From NCBI GenBank assembly GCA_020796225.1, contig CM036775.1, forward strand, positions 3,628,393 through 3,692,392: 64,000 bases of DNA. The letters run 5' to 3'. How positions within the stretch are numbered: position 1 is the stretch's first letter; the number at the start of each line of letters is the position of its first letter. The position numbers were made by a program, and so were the translations under genes. The notes below the pieces were generated by a model, which saw only the letters and a list, made by a program, of their open reading frames with translations, made no database searches and had not been told where the DNA came from. The DNA comes from Arion vulgaris. Its lineage: Eukaryota; Mollusca; Gastropoda; Stylommatophora; Arionidae. Of this stretch, positions 18,816 through 29,675 are shown one piece after another.

Positions 18816-21800
18816 GTATTCACAATAGTCTCATCAATCAGCATCATAGATGATGATCTGATGATCATGATATCATGTTTTGATTATTAAATTATTTATA
18901 TTGAAATATTACTAAACATCATTAAATATGTGTTTATTCTATCATAATAATCGTACAGGTGATGACAATGTACTTGAATTAGTTTAAATTTCTTGGTTAT
19001 TTCATTACTTGATACTTCTTTGTGATAATACACAATCATCACAACCTGGCCAATGTGCACCGAAGCTTAGGCTTCGGATCATACCATGATTCTGAAACTC
19101 AATTAATCATAATTTAATTAATGCAGGCATGAGTCCATGAGTAGTTTTGTGATTCCAGCTAATGGAAATAAGGGAAGTCTTCAGTAAAACTGTGTAGCAA
19201 TGGCGAACCAAGTAAACACAAAGTGCTGTAGTTTTAAAAAGTACAAAAACCATATACAACAACATTTCTATTTCGACCAACAAAAGACCTTACATTTTAT
19301 GTCTGCCGTATTACCTTAGACTCTACAGTTAGAGTTATAGGCATAGGAATTTTTTCACTTCAGTTGCATCCTTTGCTTGATAAATTCATTTTGGTCAAAA
19401 CATCGCTGTATATCTTTTTTGTACTTTGTAAAACTATTAGTACTTTGTTTTTACATGTTGCGCCTTGACTCCAGCCAGAGTATTTTATAGTAAAGTTTAT
19501 AAAAAGAAAGTATTGAATATATGAATATTTTAATATATGAAATGAAGAATCGAAATCGGGGTCTCTGTTGCATACAGGTTAGGTGCTTGCCTTCTCGTTC
19601 CAAAGGCACTCAGTTGCTTCTCTAGGTGGGACCATCTAGATATTTTTTCAGAGATCCCTGATCTCAGTGTAGGTGAGATCTAGTTCCTAGTCCTATCAAA
19701 AGCAGACGATAAAACATAGTTCCTGTGTTCAAGTTGATCACGTAAAAGAACCATTGGAAGTTCAAAACCGAGAAGAGCAGGCTAGAAAGCCGCTGCCCTG
19801 GCAAAATTCATTAGAATTCAATTTTAAAATTAAAATCTTGCAAAATATCTTCTAAATTACATTGGGTTACTTCGGGGATACTCGCCGGTGCTACAGAGTT
19901 CGGGTACTGCCACTGAGATCTTCCTGTGTAAGAAAGAGATCACACATGGCTACTCAGTCTACGCTTCACAAGATCCAAAAGGGCTAGTTTCTATATAAGT
20001 GGATGTTTGTCTATAGAAGGGTCTAACCTCCAGAGGTTTACGTGGATCTACTGTCCTGGGCATGCAGGTGTTTGCGGCAATGAGAGAGCGGACAGGCATG
20101 CATCGATTGTTGGGAAGTTGAAGATGGATAAGGGGGATGTTCTCCGGTTTCTTCGTGGCTGCCTGTTGGATGAAGACACTAGAAAAGATGCTGAATCGAT
20201 CCAGTGATTTAAGCAATTTGGAGTTACCCATGTACAGGTAGAACTGGATTCTTGAGGGGCAGAGTGAGTAGTGTGTTTAACCAGCGAGCCATGGGAACCA
20301 TCAGTATGCATACTCTTCACTACCCTATTGTGGGAGGCTGAGCACCTATGGGTCTACCCGGAGTGCAATGACATCAGTTTAGTAACCAATACTCAATGAA
20401 CTGCAATGTTCACATTTTAATTAATCTAGAATCTAATTCTTTGTTAATTACATATTTATTTTGTTCACAGCCGAACATAAGAGCAAGATTACAAAAGATT
20501 AATCCTTTTGGTCTTGTCCCTGTCATTGAAGATGATAATTTTCAACTAACTGAAAGGTAATATCTGCTTCAAATGCTCCATATTGACCACTTGTTAAACC
20601 ACTCTTTGTGATTTGCACGTTGTGCCAGTTATACTCCTACAAGTAGGCCAGCACATCCTTCTTCTCAGATGCTCCATATCGACCACCTGTTAAATCACAC
20701 TTTGTGATTTTATGTGATCTGAGCCTAAAGCGATTGTACATTGTGCCAGTTATGCGCCTACAAGTAGGCCAGCACATCCTATTTCTGCGACGCATTTTAT
20801 TTACTAGGATAGCTTCCCTAGGCCCCTTTATCAGTCGCCTCTTACAACTTGCCTTGTAGGTAGCAGTGTTACTATTCTTTGCTTCCCGTGTGGGCCTCTG
20901 CAACACACGGCACAGCACATCCGATTTCTGTGACACATTTTATTTACTAGGATAGGGAAACATATGCTTATATTTTTCTGCCTGAATAAGGGAACTTTGT
21001 GTCTCGTCTGTATGATAGAGGTGGAGTGCATGTGATTATTTTCATCTTGTCTTCTTCTTTGCGTTGTTCTTTCGACCAATTTTAATCACTCTTTGCGATA
21101 TGTTTGATCTTTGCCAAGAACGTGTATACGTTGCACATTGGTTTGTAGGCCCTTCTTCTTCTCTTCTTTGCGTTCGTTCTTTACGACCAATTTTAATCAC
21201 TCTTTGTGATATATTTGATACGTTTGCACATTGGTTTGGTAGGCCCTAAACATATAGACTTCTACATGTTTAGGACATGTGCATCCGATTTCAGCCAAAC
21301 ATCCTTAGCCGCCTCTTATGACATGCGTGGTAGATAACAGTGGTTCTATTCTTTACATCCCAAATTTGGGCCCGGTAACCACTCGGGCGTTTCATCTTGT
21401 CAATTGGTGTGGTCTTCACAGCACCTGTAATCAACCGAAGGGCTTGGTTCTACATTTTATCCAGAACTTGTAGATTTGATTTGGTTGCTGTTGACCATGA
21501 TGCTGATCCATTCTCTAGTATTGGTGTCGTCTGTGTGTTGCTGGGGCTTGCAAGGGAAGCAAAAAATATCATCACTGCGACCTAAAGACATGTCATAATA
21601 GGCGACTGATGTAGGGGCCTAGGGAAGCTACCTAGTAAATAAAAATCATCGCAGAAATCGGATGTACTGGCCTACTTGTAGGCGCATAACTGGCACAACA
21701 TACAATTGCTCTTAGGCTAGGATCACATACAAATCACAAAGAGTGGTTAACAAGTGGTCGATATGGAGTGTTCCAAGAAAGTGTTGTTAGTCAAGTGCAT

Positions 21801-24800
21801 GCTTTATTTTTACTATATGACTCAGAAACATGGACAGCCTACTCAAGGCACGAGAGGAGACTTAACATCTTTCGCCTTTGATGTCTTTGCAAGATTATGA
21901 ACATCCGGTGGTAACGACCAAATAACCAACTCTGCATTACTGCAACGTGCAAACTAGCCTTCCATCATGGGCATGCTCAGCAGTAGAAGACTAAGATGGC
22001 TAGGGCATAGGAGAAGAATGTACAATTTTGTTCTGTGACCTTTTGGAGCGGAAAAAGCACAAAGGCAGACCACTGCTGAGATATAAGGATGTCTGCAAGT
22101 CCTCAATGAATAATTTTTATATCAATCCCAGCAAATGGGAAAAACTAGCTGATGACAGAAAGCGATATTGCGCAAGGGTGCAGAGTCTTTTGAGAAGAGA
22201 CTTATGTATGAGCTGAAAGACAAGAGAGAAAAGCGAAAACGCAGAGGTTGTCACGGTAAAACAATTGCCAATTGACCGTCTTTAAAGATGAAAAAGTCCA
22301 TATATGCTTTATAATGGTGATGATGAGAGCGATGTACTGCAAAGTTCAAACTACATGATGATGATTTATATAATTTGACTGCAAGCTACATAGTTATTGA
22401 AAGTAATATTCAGTGATTTTTCTTTTCTACTTTCAGCATTGCCATTCTGAAGTACATCATTCGCAAATATGATTTGCCTGATCACTGGTTTCCTCAGAAT
22501 AATCTGAAAAAGCAGGCTCGTATCGAAGAGTACCTTAACTGGCATCATGCTAATACAAGAGGGCTTTGTACGCAGTTGTTCAGACATTTAGTAAGAGACT
22601 TACCAATACCACTACTACCACTTATATTACTACTGTTACTAAGTTAATTGCATATCCTTTACAGGACTTTGCGAATTAACCCCAGCTTTGTAACGCTGTT
22701 TGTGATTTTTTCTAGCCATTATTACGTTCAGTAGTTTGCCATTGCTTTCTGAACGGATGGCGCTATTGTCCTTTTGTAAAAATCCAAGCGAATCAATTTG
22801 AAACCAAATTTTCAGCAGCATGATTCGAACTCAGAACGTCGGGTTAATAGACCGAGTCACTATCCCCTAAGCCACAGACGCCACCTACTACTATTACTAT
22901 ATCTATACATATATAAGAAGACAGAGATCAATGACATTGTATGTCTGTCCCAATTGTTTGAAGATATCTGGACATCCTACGAACTTGAAATTTGACAAGA
23001 GGGTAGCTTTCATACATGGGAAGATGTAAAAATTATAAAACTGGACTATTTCTTTGTTTCTATAACCATATTCCAACTTAACACAAATGGTCATCATGTA
23101 TAGAAATCGCTGAATACGTCTATCAATGTTTTCACGATGCCCTGGTGACGTGACTTTCCGTTCACGTGATCACAGCAGTTGAACATATTTGATTTTATAA
23201 AGTTAATACTATTATAACGTATTTTAAATACATACTCGTATAGGATCCTGTAGCGCAGTTGTAATATACGCCCGTGAACCATGCAGTAGACCGTGATCTT
23301 GATTCACGCACGGGCAAAATTTGTTTTTAAATTACATCTCAGGCTCTGGAATTTTTTTGTTTCTTTGTTGTTTTTAAGAGTACACAATATTGGACGGTAG
23401 GCAAACCAAGTAGTCCTTCTTCTTCAGCGATCTCTGGTCATGCGCTTAATTTACTGTGGACCACAAACTGGGCGGTCAGCTTCAGGTCTGTCAGGTTTCC
23501 CCAAAGCTTAGTTTTCAGGTCAATTGGGTGTGGTCACATGTTGCTTCTCAGCTCACCCAGGAGAGGACAGTCTTACAGGATATGCTCCAGTGTTTGTTCC
23601 GCCAGCTAGCACTGGCAGAGCGCTGTTTGAAACCAAGTAGTCCAAAAAAAGGTAACCTGGACAGATGACGCTCAACAACCCAGAAGGAAAGTTGTCTAAA
23701 GGTTGCTACCTAACGAAAATAGCAACCTGCTGCCTTATAGGTAGGCTGAAACAGCCAAAGGCTGACGGAGAGCGAACCCATTAAACGCTGGCTGAAACCG
23801 GACACGTCGCCAAAGGATAAGCACCAGAGCTCCAAATGACACTGAATGATATGGCGTAAAAAAAACGTTCTTGGCAAAGGCTGTTTATATATCACATGAA
23901 TGATCAAAATGGCTAAAAGAACAATCGAGAGAGATTGTTACAATTTAAAGTGATATTTGTTGTGTTACTTCCCTGACATAAAACAATCGTTTTGGTGACA
24001 CTTATAGTCAGAGAAAATAGGTCGCATGCCTTGGCCAAATTATTGATTAGGCATTGCAGTGTAGCCTTACTGTGGGCGACTAAGGCAGCATCATCAGCAA
24101 AAAGGAGTTCCTTGAGAAGAATTTCCATGGTTTTTGTCTTGGCTCTTAAGCGAGACAAGTTAGAGTGAACCATCAGATCTAGTGCGGATGAAAGCATCGC
24201 CATACTATTACTGACATACTCAAAAGAGAAGATGGAAATGGCTCGGACATGTTATGAGAATGAGACAAGAAATGCCTGCAAGGATAGCCTCACTTGGACA
24301 CCAGAGGAAAGAGAAGAAAGGCAGACCACGGACAACATGGAGCGCATGATGGAAGAGGAACTGGACACCGCATCTCTGACGTGGGCTCTGCGCTGAAGGT
24401 TGCCCGGGACAGGAGAGCATGGAAAGTCCTTTCTGAAGCCCCATGTGTCACTAGGCATGACGGGATTAAGTAAGTAAGTAATACTATTACTACTTCCACT
24501 ACAACAACATACATCCAGAGATGCTCAGGAAGATTGAAACAGGATGGGCTAGGAGACATTGGATGGAGTCGCTGGGAGGTCTAAGCTGACAAAGATCAAT
24601 TTTATTTTTGTTTCCGGGGCATGCAGGTGTACAGGGGAATGAACATGCGGATAGACTTGCAGGTATGGCTGCTGTACAAAGCGAGCGAGCATTGGACCAG
24701 GCTGATATTATAAATTCCTTAAGGGAGAGAGAGGATGTGTACATGATTCAAGTAATAGCGGTGAATCTACAACTCTAATCAGACTGCAAGAACTCAAAGT

Positions 24801-27447
24801 TAAGTGTGGTGTAGCTTGACAAGAACGCTATACTGGCAGACAAAGAAGAATTGTAAACCAACAAAGAACTAGTGTCGTTAGTCACCACACACTGATGGAC
24901 ATACTGAGGGAGAGATCGGAGCACTTATGGACTAATTTGTTCGATGTGCAGTAATGGTGATCCGACGACTAAACTAAACTAAACATCCAGAGAACCGGAC
25001 TCATTGTGTAGACATTGAACAAGAGTGAATTAGAAGAAGACTACCTCTACTGTTACTACTGACTATTGCTTTTACTACTTCAGCTACTGCATACTATTAC
25101 TACTTTACTACTACTTATTACTTACTGGGTCTATGTGGTTAAGCCTCCCCTTGCATTCTGAAGATCATGGGTTTGAAGCTGTGATGTTTTGTTCACAAGT
25201 GAAATTTTCTATAGACCCGTTGTTACCAGAACTAAGGAGTTCATGTTTTGTGCAATACTCGCAGCAGGTGATGTGCCATTGTCCATTGCTCTCATGCTTT
25301 TACAGCAGCCATTTATGCAAAGCGATCAGGTTCATTTCCTGTACCGCCCGTGTGGTGCAGAGGCCCATGGGAAGCAAATAATAGTACCACTGCAACCTGC
25401 ATGCATGTCGTAAGAGGCGACTGATGTAGGCCCTAGGGGTGCTACCCTAGTAAATAAAAAACAGCACAGAAATCAGATGTGCTGGCCTACTTGTAGCCGC
25501 ATAACTGGCACAACGTACAATCGCTCTTAGACTCAGATCACATACAAATCACACAGAGTGGTTGACAAGTGGTCGGATGTGGAGCGTTCGAAGATTTTCC
25601 CTTACACCTGCATGCCCTGACACAAAAATAAAACAAATTTTTGTCAGCCTAGACATCTTCAGCGACTCCAACCATTGTCTCCTAGCCCAGCATGTTTCAA
25701 TCTTCCTGAGCATACTCATTGTTACTGAAAAAACATGCAAGGATAAAAGTCTGTGACTCCATCCAGAACATCGCTTTAGTTGCTGCTATGATTTCCATTC
25801 TTTACTGGGTTCAATGTCTTTTCATAGTTTACAGTCCAATTTTTGATGCTATAGATGACAAGTTAGATTTTTATTTTTTTTTACTTTGCATATTGATTGT
25901 TATTGAGATACTGCTAAAAACTAAAGCAAATCTTATCAAAATGATTTTCTGGCCAACATTATGTTACCAGTGTCAAACATGGCAAATAACAGCAGCTAAT
26001 GGGCGGAAAATCATAACAACAGAGATATGTCTTAGAAGAGCTGCTGCCGAGTGGTTACTGGGGCCCAAATTTGGGGTGTAAAGAATAGAACCACTGTTAC
26101 CTGCCTGCATGTCGTAGGAGGTGACTAAGGAGGTTTGGCTGAAATCAGATGCATGTGTCCTAAGCGTGTAGAAGTCTATGCGTTTAGGGGCCTACAAACC
26201 AATGTGCAACGTATACACGTTCTTGGCACAGATCAAACATATCTAAAATAGTGATTGGTCGTAAAGAACGACGTGAAAAGAAGATCTGCAGGTGTGACAA
26301 TAAGAGACAAAATTAGAAATAAAGAAATCAGAAGGAGACTGGATGTGAAACCAGTTATGCACTTCATAAAAGAACAGATTGAATGGTTTGGACACCTGAC
26401 AAGAATGCCCTGGTATTGCCTACCACAGAGAGCCACACAGAAAAAATATAACGAGTACAGATCAAGAGGAAGCCCACACAAAATATGGGCGACAGCATCA
26501 GGAAAAAGCCTTACGAAAATGAATATCAGCTTACAAAGTACCTTAAAACAAGCACACACAAGATCACAAGATTGCGCCCTCCCCCAACACTACTATAAAG
26601 AAGTAAATGGTGGGAGAGAAGAAGATATTGAGTGTTTGTGCTTGTTTTTACTTAACAAGACAATTCATTCATCAAATAGCTTGTCCTGAGCAGAACTTTG
26701 CCACCCCAACAGTCCTCCAGAACTTCTCTCTCCCATAGCCCAGATTTCCTGCTTCTGCAACCATCATGTTCAGACCATCAGTTACATCCTGAATCCATCT
26801 TCTCCGTGGTCTTCCTCTTCTTTTCTTTGCCGGTATGCCTCCTTCCATGATGGTCTTCCCAGCCCTTCTTGTCTTTTTATATGTCCTTAATATCTCGATT
26901 TTCTCTTTTGTATTTGTTGCATCAGCCAGTTTTCTTTGATTTTGAGTGCTTTCTGGATAGATCTATTTGTTCTCTTCTCTGTCCAAGATATATGGAGGAC
27001 TCTTCTATAAAACTTATATTCGAAAGCACATATATGTAACAAGACAATATCATCTGTCAAATATATATATATATTGATTCTTTGTGTAATCCATATACTG
27101 TTTATATATTGCAGCTTATTATTCCTAGAGCAACTGGAAGACCAATAAACGAGGAGAATGTGACCAGTCCCGGGGAAGTGGCTCAAGTAGTGAAAAATCT
27201 TGAATCCTACTTCCTGAAGAATGGCCTTTATATTGGAGGTGATGAGTTGACCATTGCAGATCTTCTTGGAACCTGTGAACTGACGCAGTTATTTGCTTGC
27301 CATGAGCATGACCTGTATGAAAAGTCACCAGTAGTTAAGGCGTGGATAGAGAGAGTCAGACAGGAAACTAACCCATACTTTGACGAGGCACATAAAATGG
27401 TAGTCAGAACACATGATGTTTATAAACAAATTTCAGCCAAATTATAG
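18704..27447 (+). CDS. GSTT: Theta-class glutathione S-transferase, four exons, with a phase conflict between exons 1 and 2
   Basis: Conjugates glutathione to electrophiles, probably in the cytosol. Exons are 18704-18815, 20471-20556, 22437-22590 and 27115-27447. Exon 1 opens the thioredoxin-like domain with YYFDLLSQPSRSIYIFLR; Ser11 sits where the theta-class catalytic serine is. Exon 2 gives INPFGLVPVIEDDNFQLTE and exon 3 SIAILKYIIRKYDLPDHWFP, both parts of the glutathione site. Exon 4 carries most of the helical C-terminal domain (GGDELTIADLLGTCELTQL) and ends QISAKL. Exon order and lengths parallel vertebrate GSTT (exon 2 is normally 88 nt, with phase 1 in and 2 out). Here exon 2 measured from its canonical AG is 86 nt, so exons 1 and 2 do not join in frame. 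Either 2 nt are missing (pseudogene or assembly error) or an unusual acceptor is used. The gene lies head-to-head with PPIP5K. Confidence 0.88.
18820..19552. other. GSTT intron 1, mostly AT-rich, with a Penelope-type relic
   Basis: 19195-19460 holds two pieces (AAGTGCTGTAGTTTTAAAAA and GCTTGATAAATTCATTTTGG) like the ends at 42480-42580. Otherwise nothing recognised. Confidence 0.5.
19553..19960 (+). mobile_element. SINE-C copy in GSTT intron 1
   Basis: Best copy: head GGGTCTCTGTTGCATACAGG to CTCGTTCCAAAGG, then GATCCCTGATCTCAGTGTAG, and a 3' end reading CACACATGGCTACTCAG. Confidence 0.8.
19969..20390 (+). mobile_element. Non-LTR RNase H C-terminal fragment
   Basis: FTWIYCPGHAGVCGNERADR, then GDVLRFLRGCLLDEDT: the last RNase H motif and following region of an I/Jockey-like polyprotein. 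Ends 80 bp before GSTT exon 2. Confidence 0.82.
20471..20556 (+). CDS. GSTT: GSTT exon 2
   Basis: The homologous frame reads RLQKINPFGLVPVIEDD then NFQLTE, ending in phase 2 at GAAAG|GTAATA. The canonical acceptor TTTGTTCACAG ends at 20470, but from there the frame that joins exon 1 hits a stop after ten codons. The next AG (20482-20483) would restore frame but drop five residues. Confidence 0.85.
20565..20958 (-). mobile_element. SINE-B inserted in another SINE-B
   Basis: Inner copy 20659-20912 (254 bp) with perfect target duplication CAGCACATCC (20649-20658 and 20913-20922). It lies inside an outer 3' SINE-B fragment just behind GSTT exon 2. Confidence 0.88.
21052..21389 (-). mobile_element. 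SINE-A composite copy
   Basis: A second SINE-A tail begins inside (about 21150), giving 338 bp. The whole is flanked by a perfect 12-bp duplication TTTCATCTTGTC (21040-21051 and 21390-21401). Confidence 0.85.
21526..21777 (+). mobile_element. SINE-B copy
   Basis: Complete head, core and GGTCGATATGGAGTGTTCC tail. Confidence 0.82.
21790..22260 (+). mobile_element. Non-LTR tail (second family)
   Basis: LERKKHKGRPLLRYKDVCKS, then NPSKWEKLADDRKRYCARVQ. Matches 57640-57960 (minus). Confidence 0.78.
22437..22590 (+). CDS. GSTT: GSTT exon 3
   Basis: 154 nt: (S)IAILKYIIRKYDLPDHWFP, then ARIEEYLNWHHANTRGLC and TQLFRHL. TES|IAIL is the usual theta junction. Acceptor TCTACTTTCAG, donor TTA|GTAAG, phase 0 out. 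Confidence 0.93.
22642..22892 (-). mobile_element. Repeat J, second copy, behind GSTT exon 3
   Basis: Same sequence as 308-548 with scattered changes. Confidence 0.65.
23385..23930 (+). mobile_element. SINE-E2 split by a non-LTR fragment
   Basis: SINE-E2 parts surround 23417-23632; perfect duplication CCAAGTAGTCC (23406-23416 and 23633-23643). Confidence 0.82.
23417..23632 (-). mobile_element. 5'-truncated non-LTR fragment with a GAAGAAG end
   Basis: On the minus strand it reads AEQTLEHILSCKTVLSWVS (post-RNase H region) and ends CGCTGAAGAAGAAG, the same 3' end as SINE-A, B and G. Confidence 0.75.
23935..24203 (-). pseudogene. Reverse transcriptase palm fragment (FADD box)
   Basis: Minus frame KELLFADDAALVAHSKATLQ, then INNLAKACDLFSLTISVTKT: the catalytic FADD motif and following helix of a non-LTR reverse transcriptase. 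Only about 90 codons remain. Confidence 0.85.
24204..24475 (+). mobile_element. Non-LTR tail with (AAGT)n end
   Basis: Frames RRWKWLGHVMRMRQEMPARI and KGRPRTTW; ends TAAGTAAGTAAGTA. Confidence 0.7.
24505..25045 (+). mobile_element. Non-LTR RNase H and C-terminal fragment
   Basis: SFLFPGHAGVQGNEHADRLA-like stretch in shifting frames; the 3' end is GAATTAGAAGAAGA. Confidence 0.72.
25125..25344 (+). mobile_element. SINE-E head fragment
   Basis: Worn A box (TGTGGTTAAGCCTCC) and GGGTTTGAAGC B-box region, followed by TGTGCAATACTCGCAGCAGG. Confidence 0.65.
25345..25594 (+). mobile_element. SINE-B copy
   Basis: Complete copy between a SINE-E head fragment and a non-LTR RNase H fragment. Confidence 0.83.
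25595..25735 (-). mobile_element. Non-LTR RNase H fragment
   Basis: Minus frame ICFIFVSGHAGVRENLRT, related to 24505-24720. Confidence 0.65.
26047..26285 (+). mobile_element. SINE-A copy
   Basis: Nearly complete copy with a worn tail; no clear target duplication. In GSTT intron 3. Confidence 0.75.
26255..26600 (+). mobile_element. Non-LTR tail in GSTT intron 3
   Basis: RDKIRNKEIRRRLDVKPVMH, then KEQIEWFGHLTRMPWYCLPQ. Confidence 0.75.
27115..27447 (+). CDS. GSTT: GSTT exon 4 (C-terminal domain and stop)
   Basis: 110 codons plus TAG. LIIPRATGRPINEENV, VVKNLESYFLKNGLYIGGDE, LTIADLLGTCELTQL, then NPYFDEAHKMVVRTHDVY. The acceptor ATATATTGCAG is preceded by a TA-rich tract rather than a clean pyrimidine tract. 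The end of this exon is duplicated downstream (see 27567-28095). Confidence 0.93.
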   Translation, partial: LIIPRATGRPINEENVTSPGEVAQVVKNLESYFLKNGLYIGGDELTIADLLGTCELTQLFACHEHDLYEKSPVVKAWIERVRQETNPYFDEAHKMVVRTHDVYKQISAKL

Positions 27448-27566
27448 ATCTTCTTTACCTCTAGGGAGCCCTTCACCCCTAGGATGGCATTTGTCTGTGA
27501 ACAAGCTTTCTGGAAAAGGCTTTCCAATGTGTCTTTTCCAGGCCATCTTTTCCGAATCTCTCCACT

Positions 27567-28095
27567 CTAACCCATACTTTGATGAGGCACACAAAATGGT
27601 GATCAGAACACACTTCTTTTCCTTTTGTCATCACACCACTACCGGGTTGTTGCCCAGTGTCGTGGTTTTCTGTTCTTGTCTTGCACTGTTCTGGTGGCTT
27701 GTGTGATTGTTATTTTTGCTCTTTCACAGGATTCTGCTACGCCATCTAACCATCTTTTCCGTGGTCTTCCTCTCGCCTTCTTTCCCGATGTTCTGTTGTA
27801 GAAGACTCTGTATACTGTGGAGTTTGGATGCATTCTTATTAAGTGGCCAAACCACTTCATTCTTTGTTTCTCAATGTAATATGTAATACAAGCAAAGTTC
27901 TGTGCCAACTTTCTTTCTTATGCTGATGTTGGTGACTGTCTTTTCTATTGTTGTTGGTAACTTTACGCAGGCTTTGATCAGAACACACAATGTTTATAAA
28001 TAAATTTCAGCCAAATTATAGATCTTCACCCCTAGGAAGGCACATGTCTGCAAGCAAGGCTTTCCAATGTATCTTTTCCAGATTTTACCACTCAA
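27567..28095 (+). pseudogene. Partial tandem duplicate of the GSTT exon 4 end and 3' flank, split by a retrotransposon
   Basis: 27567-27613 plus 27989-28095 repeats 27369-27566. It again encodes NPYFDEAHKMVIRTH and continues through the stop region and 3' flank, with scattered substitutions and a premature stop (AAATAA) in the copy. A 362-bp retrotransposon tail (27614-27975) has inserted into it, flanked by the 13-bp duplication GATCAGAACACAC (27601-27613 and 27976-27988). The copy cannot encode a protein. Confidence 0.85.
27614..27975 (-). mobile_element. Non-LTR tail inserted in the duplicated GSTT end
   Basis: Minus frame IEKQRMKWFGHLIRMHPNS, then KKARGRPRKRWLDGVAESCE; perfect 13-bp target duplication. 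Confidence 0.85.
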
Positions 28096-28240
28096 TTTTC
28101 TTGCATTCTGTTTTCAACTCCCGCCTCCAGGTGTTCCTGGGTCTTCCCTTACCTATATTACCCTGGTGGTTTCATCGGAGGGCCCATATCATGATGCTGT
28201 CAGGAGGTCTTCTTTTGTTCACCCAATATGAATTGAGGTG

Positions 28241-28345
28241 AAGTCAGGGTGGCCAGTATGGCACTTCTGACTGATTTTAGCGTGAAGGTTTGCTTTTCTT
28301 ATAATCACTGTCCCTCGCCATTCAGGTAAGCCATCTCCGACTAAG
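28241..28345 (+). repeat. Core module copy
   Basis: CTGATTTTAGCGTGAAGG, TCCCTCGCCATTCAGG. One of several copies of a ~100-bp block shared by different repeats. Confidence 0.7.
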
Positions 28346-28358
28346 AGGTTTGAGATCT

Positions 28359-28599
28359 TCTTCTTACGTTAGTTCTTACTGACCAATTTTAATCACTCTT
28401 TGTGATGTGTTTGATCTTTGCCAAGAATGTGTTGCACATTAGTTTGTTAGGTCCCCAAACGCATAGACTTCTACACATTTAGGACATGTGCATCCGATTT
28501 CAGCCAAACCTCCTTAGTCGCCTCTTACTACATGTGCGGTAGGTAACAGTGGTTCTATTCTTTACACCCCAAATTTGGGCCCTGGTAACTACTTAGGCG
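28359..28599 (-). mobile_element. SINE-A copy
   Basis: Complete, with a perfect 15-bp target duplication AGAGGTTTGAGATCT (28344-28358 and 28600-28614). Confidence 0.9.
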
Positions 28600-28688
28600 A
28601 GAGGTTTGAGATCTACTCGGCGTGTGTCCTATTCAACGCCACTTTCTGCCACTTTTTTCTTGTCCACCTGCCGTTGTCCCACTCTATC

Positions 28689-28943
28689 TCACAGTTTCTT
28701 GTTTGTGGTCCTGTCATACCATCGCAGATGGAGTATCCTGTGAAGGCATCTATTGATGAATGCCTGCAACTTTTTGGTGTTCCCCTTAGTTGTTCTCTGG
28801 TCTCCATACAGAAGAACAGCCTTGACATTTGAGTTGAATATCATTATTCTTGAACTCCATATGTTCTTCAGAATGGTAGATGTTAATCTTGTATTTTGTA
28901 TTCTTCTTCTTTGAATGTTCCATATCGACCACCTTTTAATCAC
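28689..28943 (-). pseudogene. Reverse transcriptase C-terminal fragment
   Basis: [20 protein letters not shown] then KLQAFINRCLHRILHLRWYD, the conserved end of a non-LTR reverse transcriptase. Confidence 0.78.
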
Positions 28944-29160
28944 TCTTTGTGATTTGTATGTGATCTGAGCCTAAGAGAAATTGTACATTGTGCCAATTAT
29001 GCACCTACAAGTAAGCCAGCACATCCGATTTCCGCAATGCTTTTTATTTACTAGGGTATTTTCCCTAGACCCCTACCTCAGTCACCTCTTACGATATGCC
29101 TTGTGGGCCACAGTGTTACTATTCTTTGCTCCACTTGCACGCCCAGACAATATGGGCGGA
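28902..29160 (-). mobile_element. SINE-B copy
   Basis: Complete copy, inserted in a non-LTR tail; sequence related to TTGAATTAAATATCATTAT lies on both sides. Confidence 0.82.
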
Positions 29161-29424
29161 TATTTGAATTAAATATCATTATCTAAGTTTTATTCCTGAT
29201 CATTATTGAGCTCCATATGTTCTTCTGAATATCGAATTTCTTCATTTGTGCCACCTTGAATGTTGATAACACGTCCGAGAAATGTAAATGTGACCAAATT
29301 ATAGATCTGCCAGAGACGAGATATCAGACCAAGAATATCAACCCCATGTTACACACATTTGCCAACAGATGTCCCCTGCCACATATTCTGTATCACACTG
29401 TAGATCTACTAGAGGCAAGATATC

Positions 29425-29664
29425 CTCTTCTTCCGCTCCATATCGACCATTTGTTAACCACTTTATGTGATTCCAGTCTAAGAACTATTGTATGTTGTGC
29501 CAGTTATGTGCCTACAAGTAGACCAGCACATCTGTTTTCTGGACGCTTTTATTTACTAGGGTAGTTTCCTAGGTCCTACATCAGTTGCCTCTTACGACAT
29601 GCCTTGTAGGTTGCAGTGGTACTATTCTTTGCTACCCTTGCAGGTCCCCGGCACCACACTGGCA
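29425..29664 (-). mobile_element. SINE-B copy
   Basis: Complete but worn. Confidence 0.8.
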
Positions 29665-29675
29665 ATTCATCCACT

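Noticed and set aside
20471..20556. GSTT exon 2 spliced at an AC acceptor (AC|AG)
   Set aside because: It would restore length and frame, but the donor is an ordinary GT and a GT-AC intron would be exceptional; a 2-nt indel is simpler.
24220..24744. Several overlapping minus-strand frames of 68-89 codons
   Set aside because: Antisense of the non-LTR tail and RNase H fragments on the plus strand.
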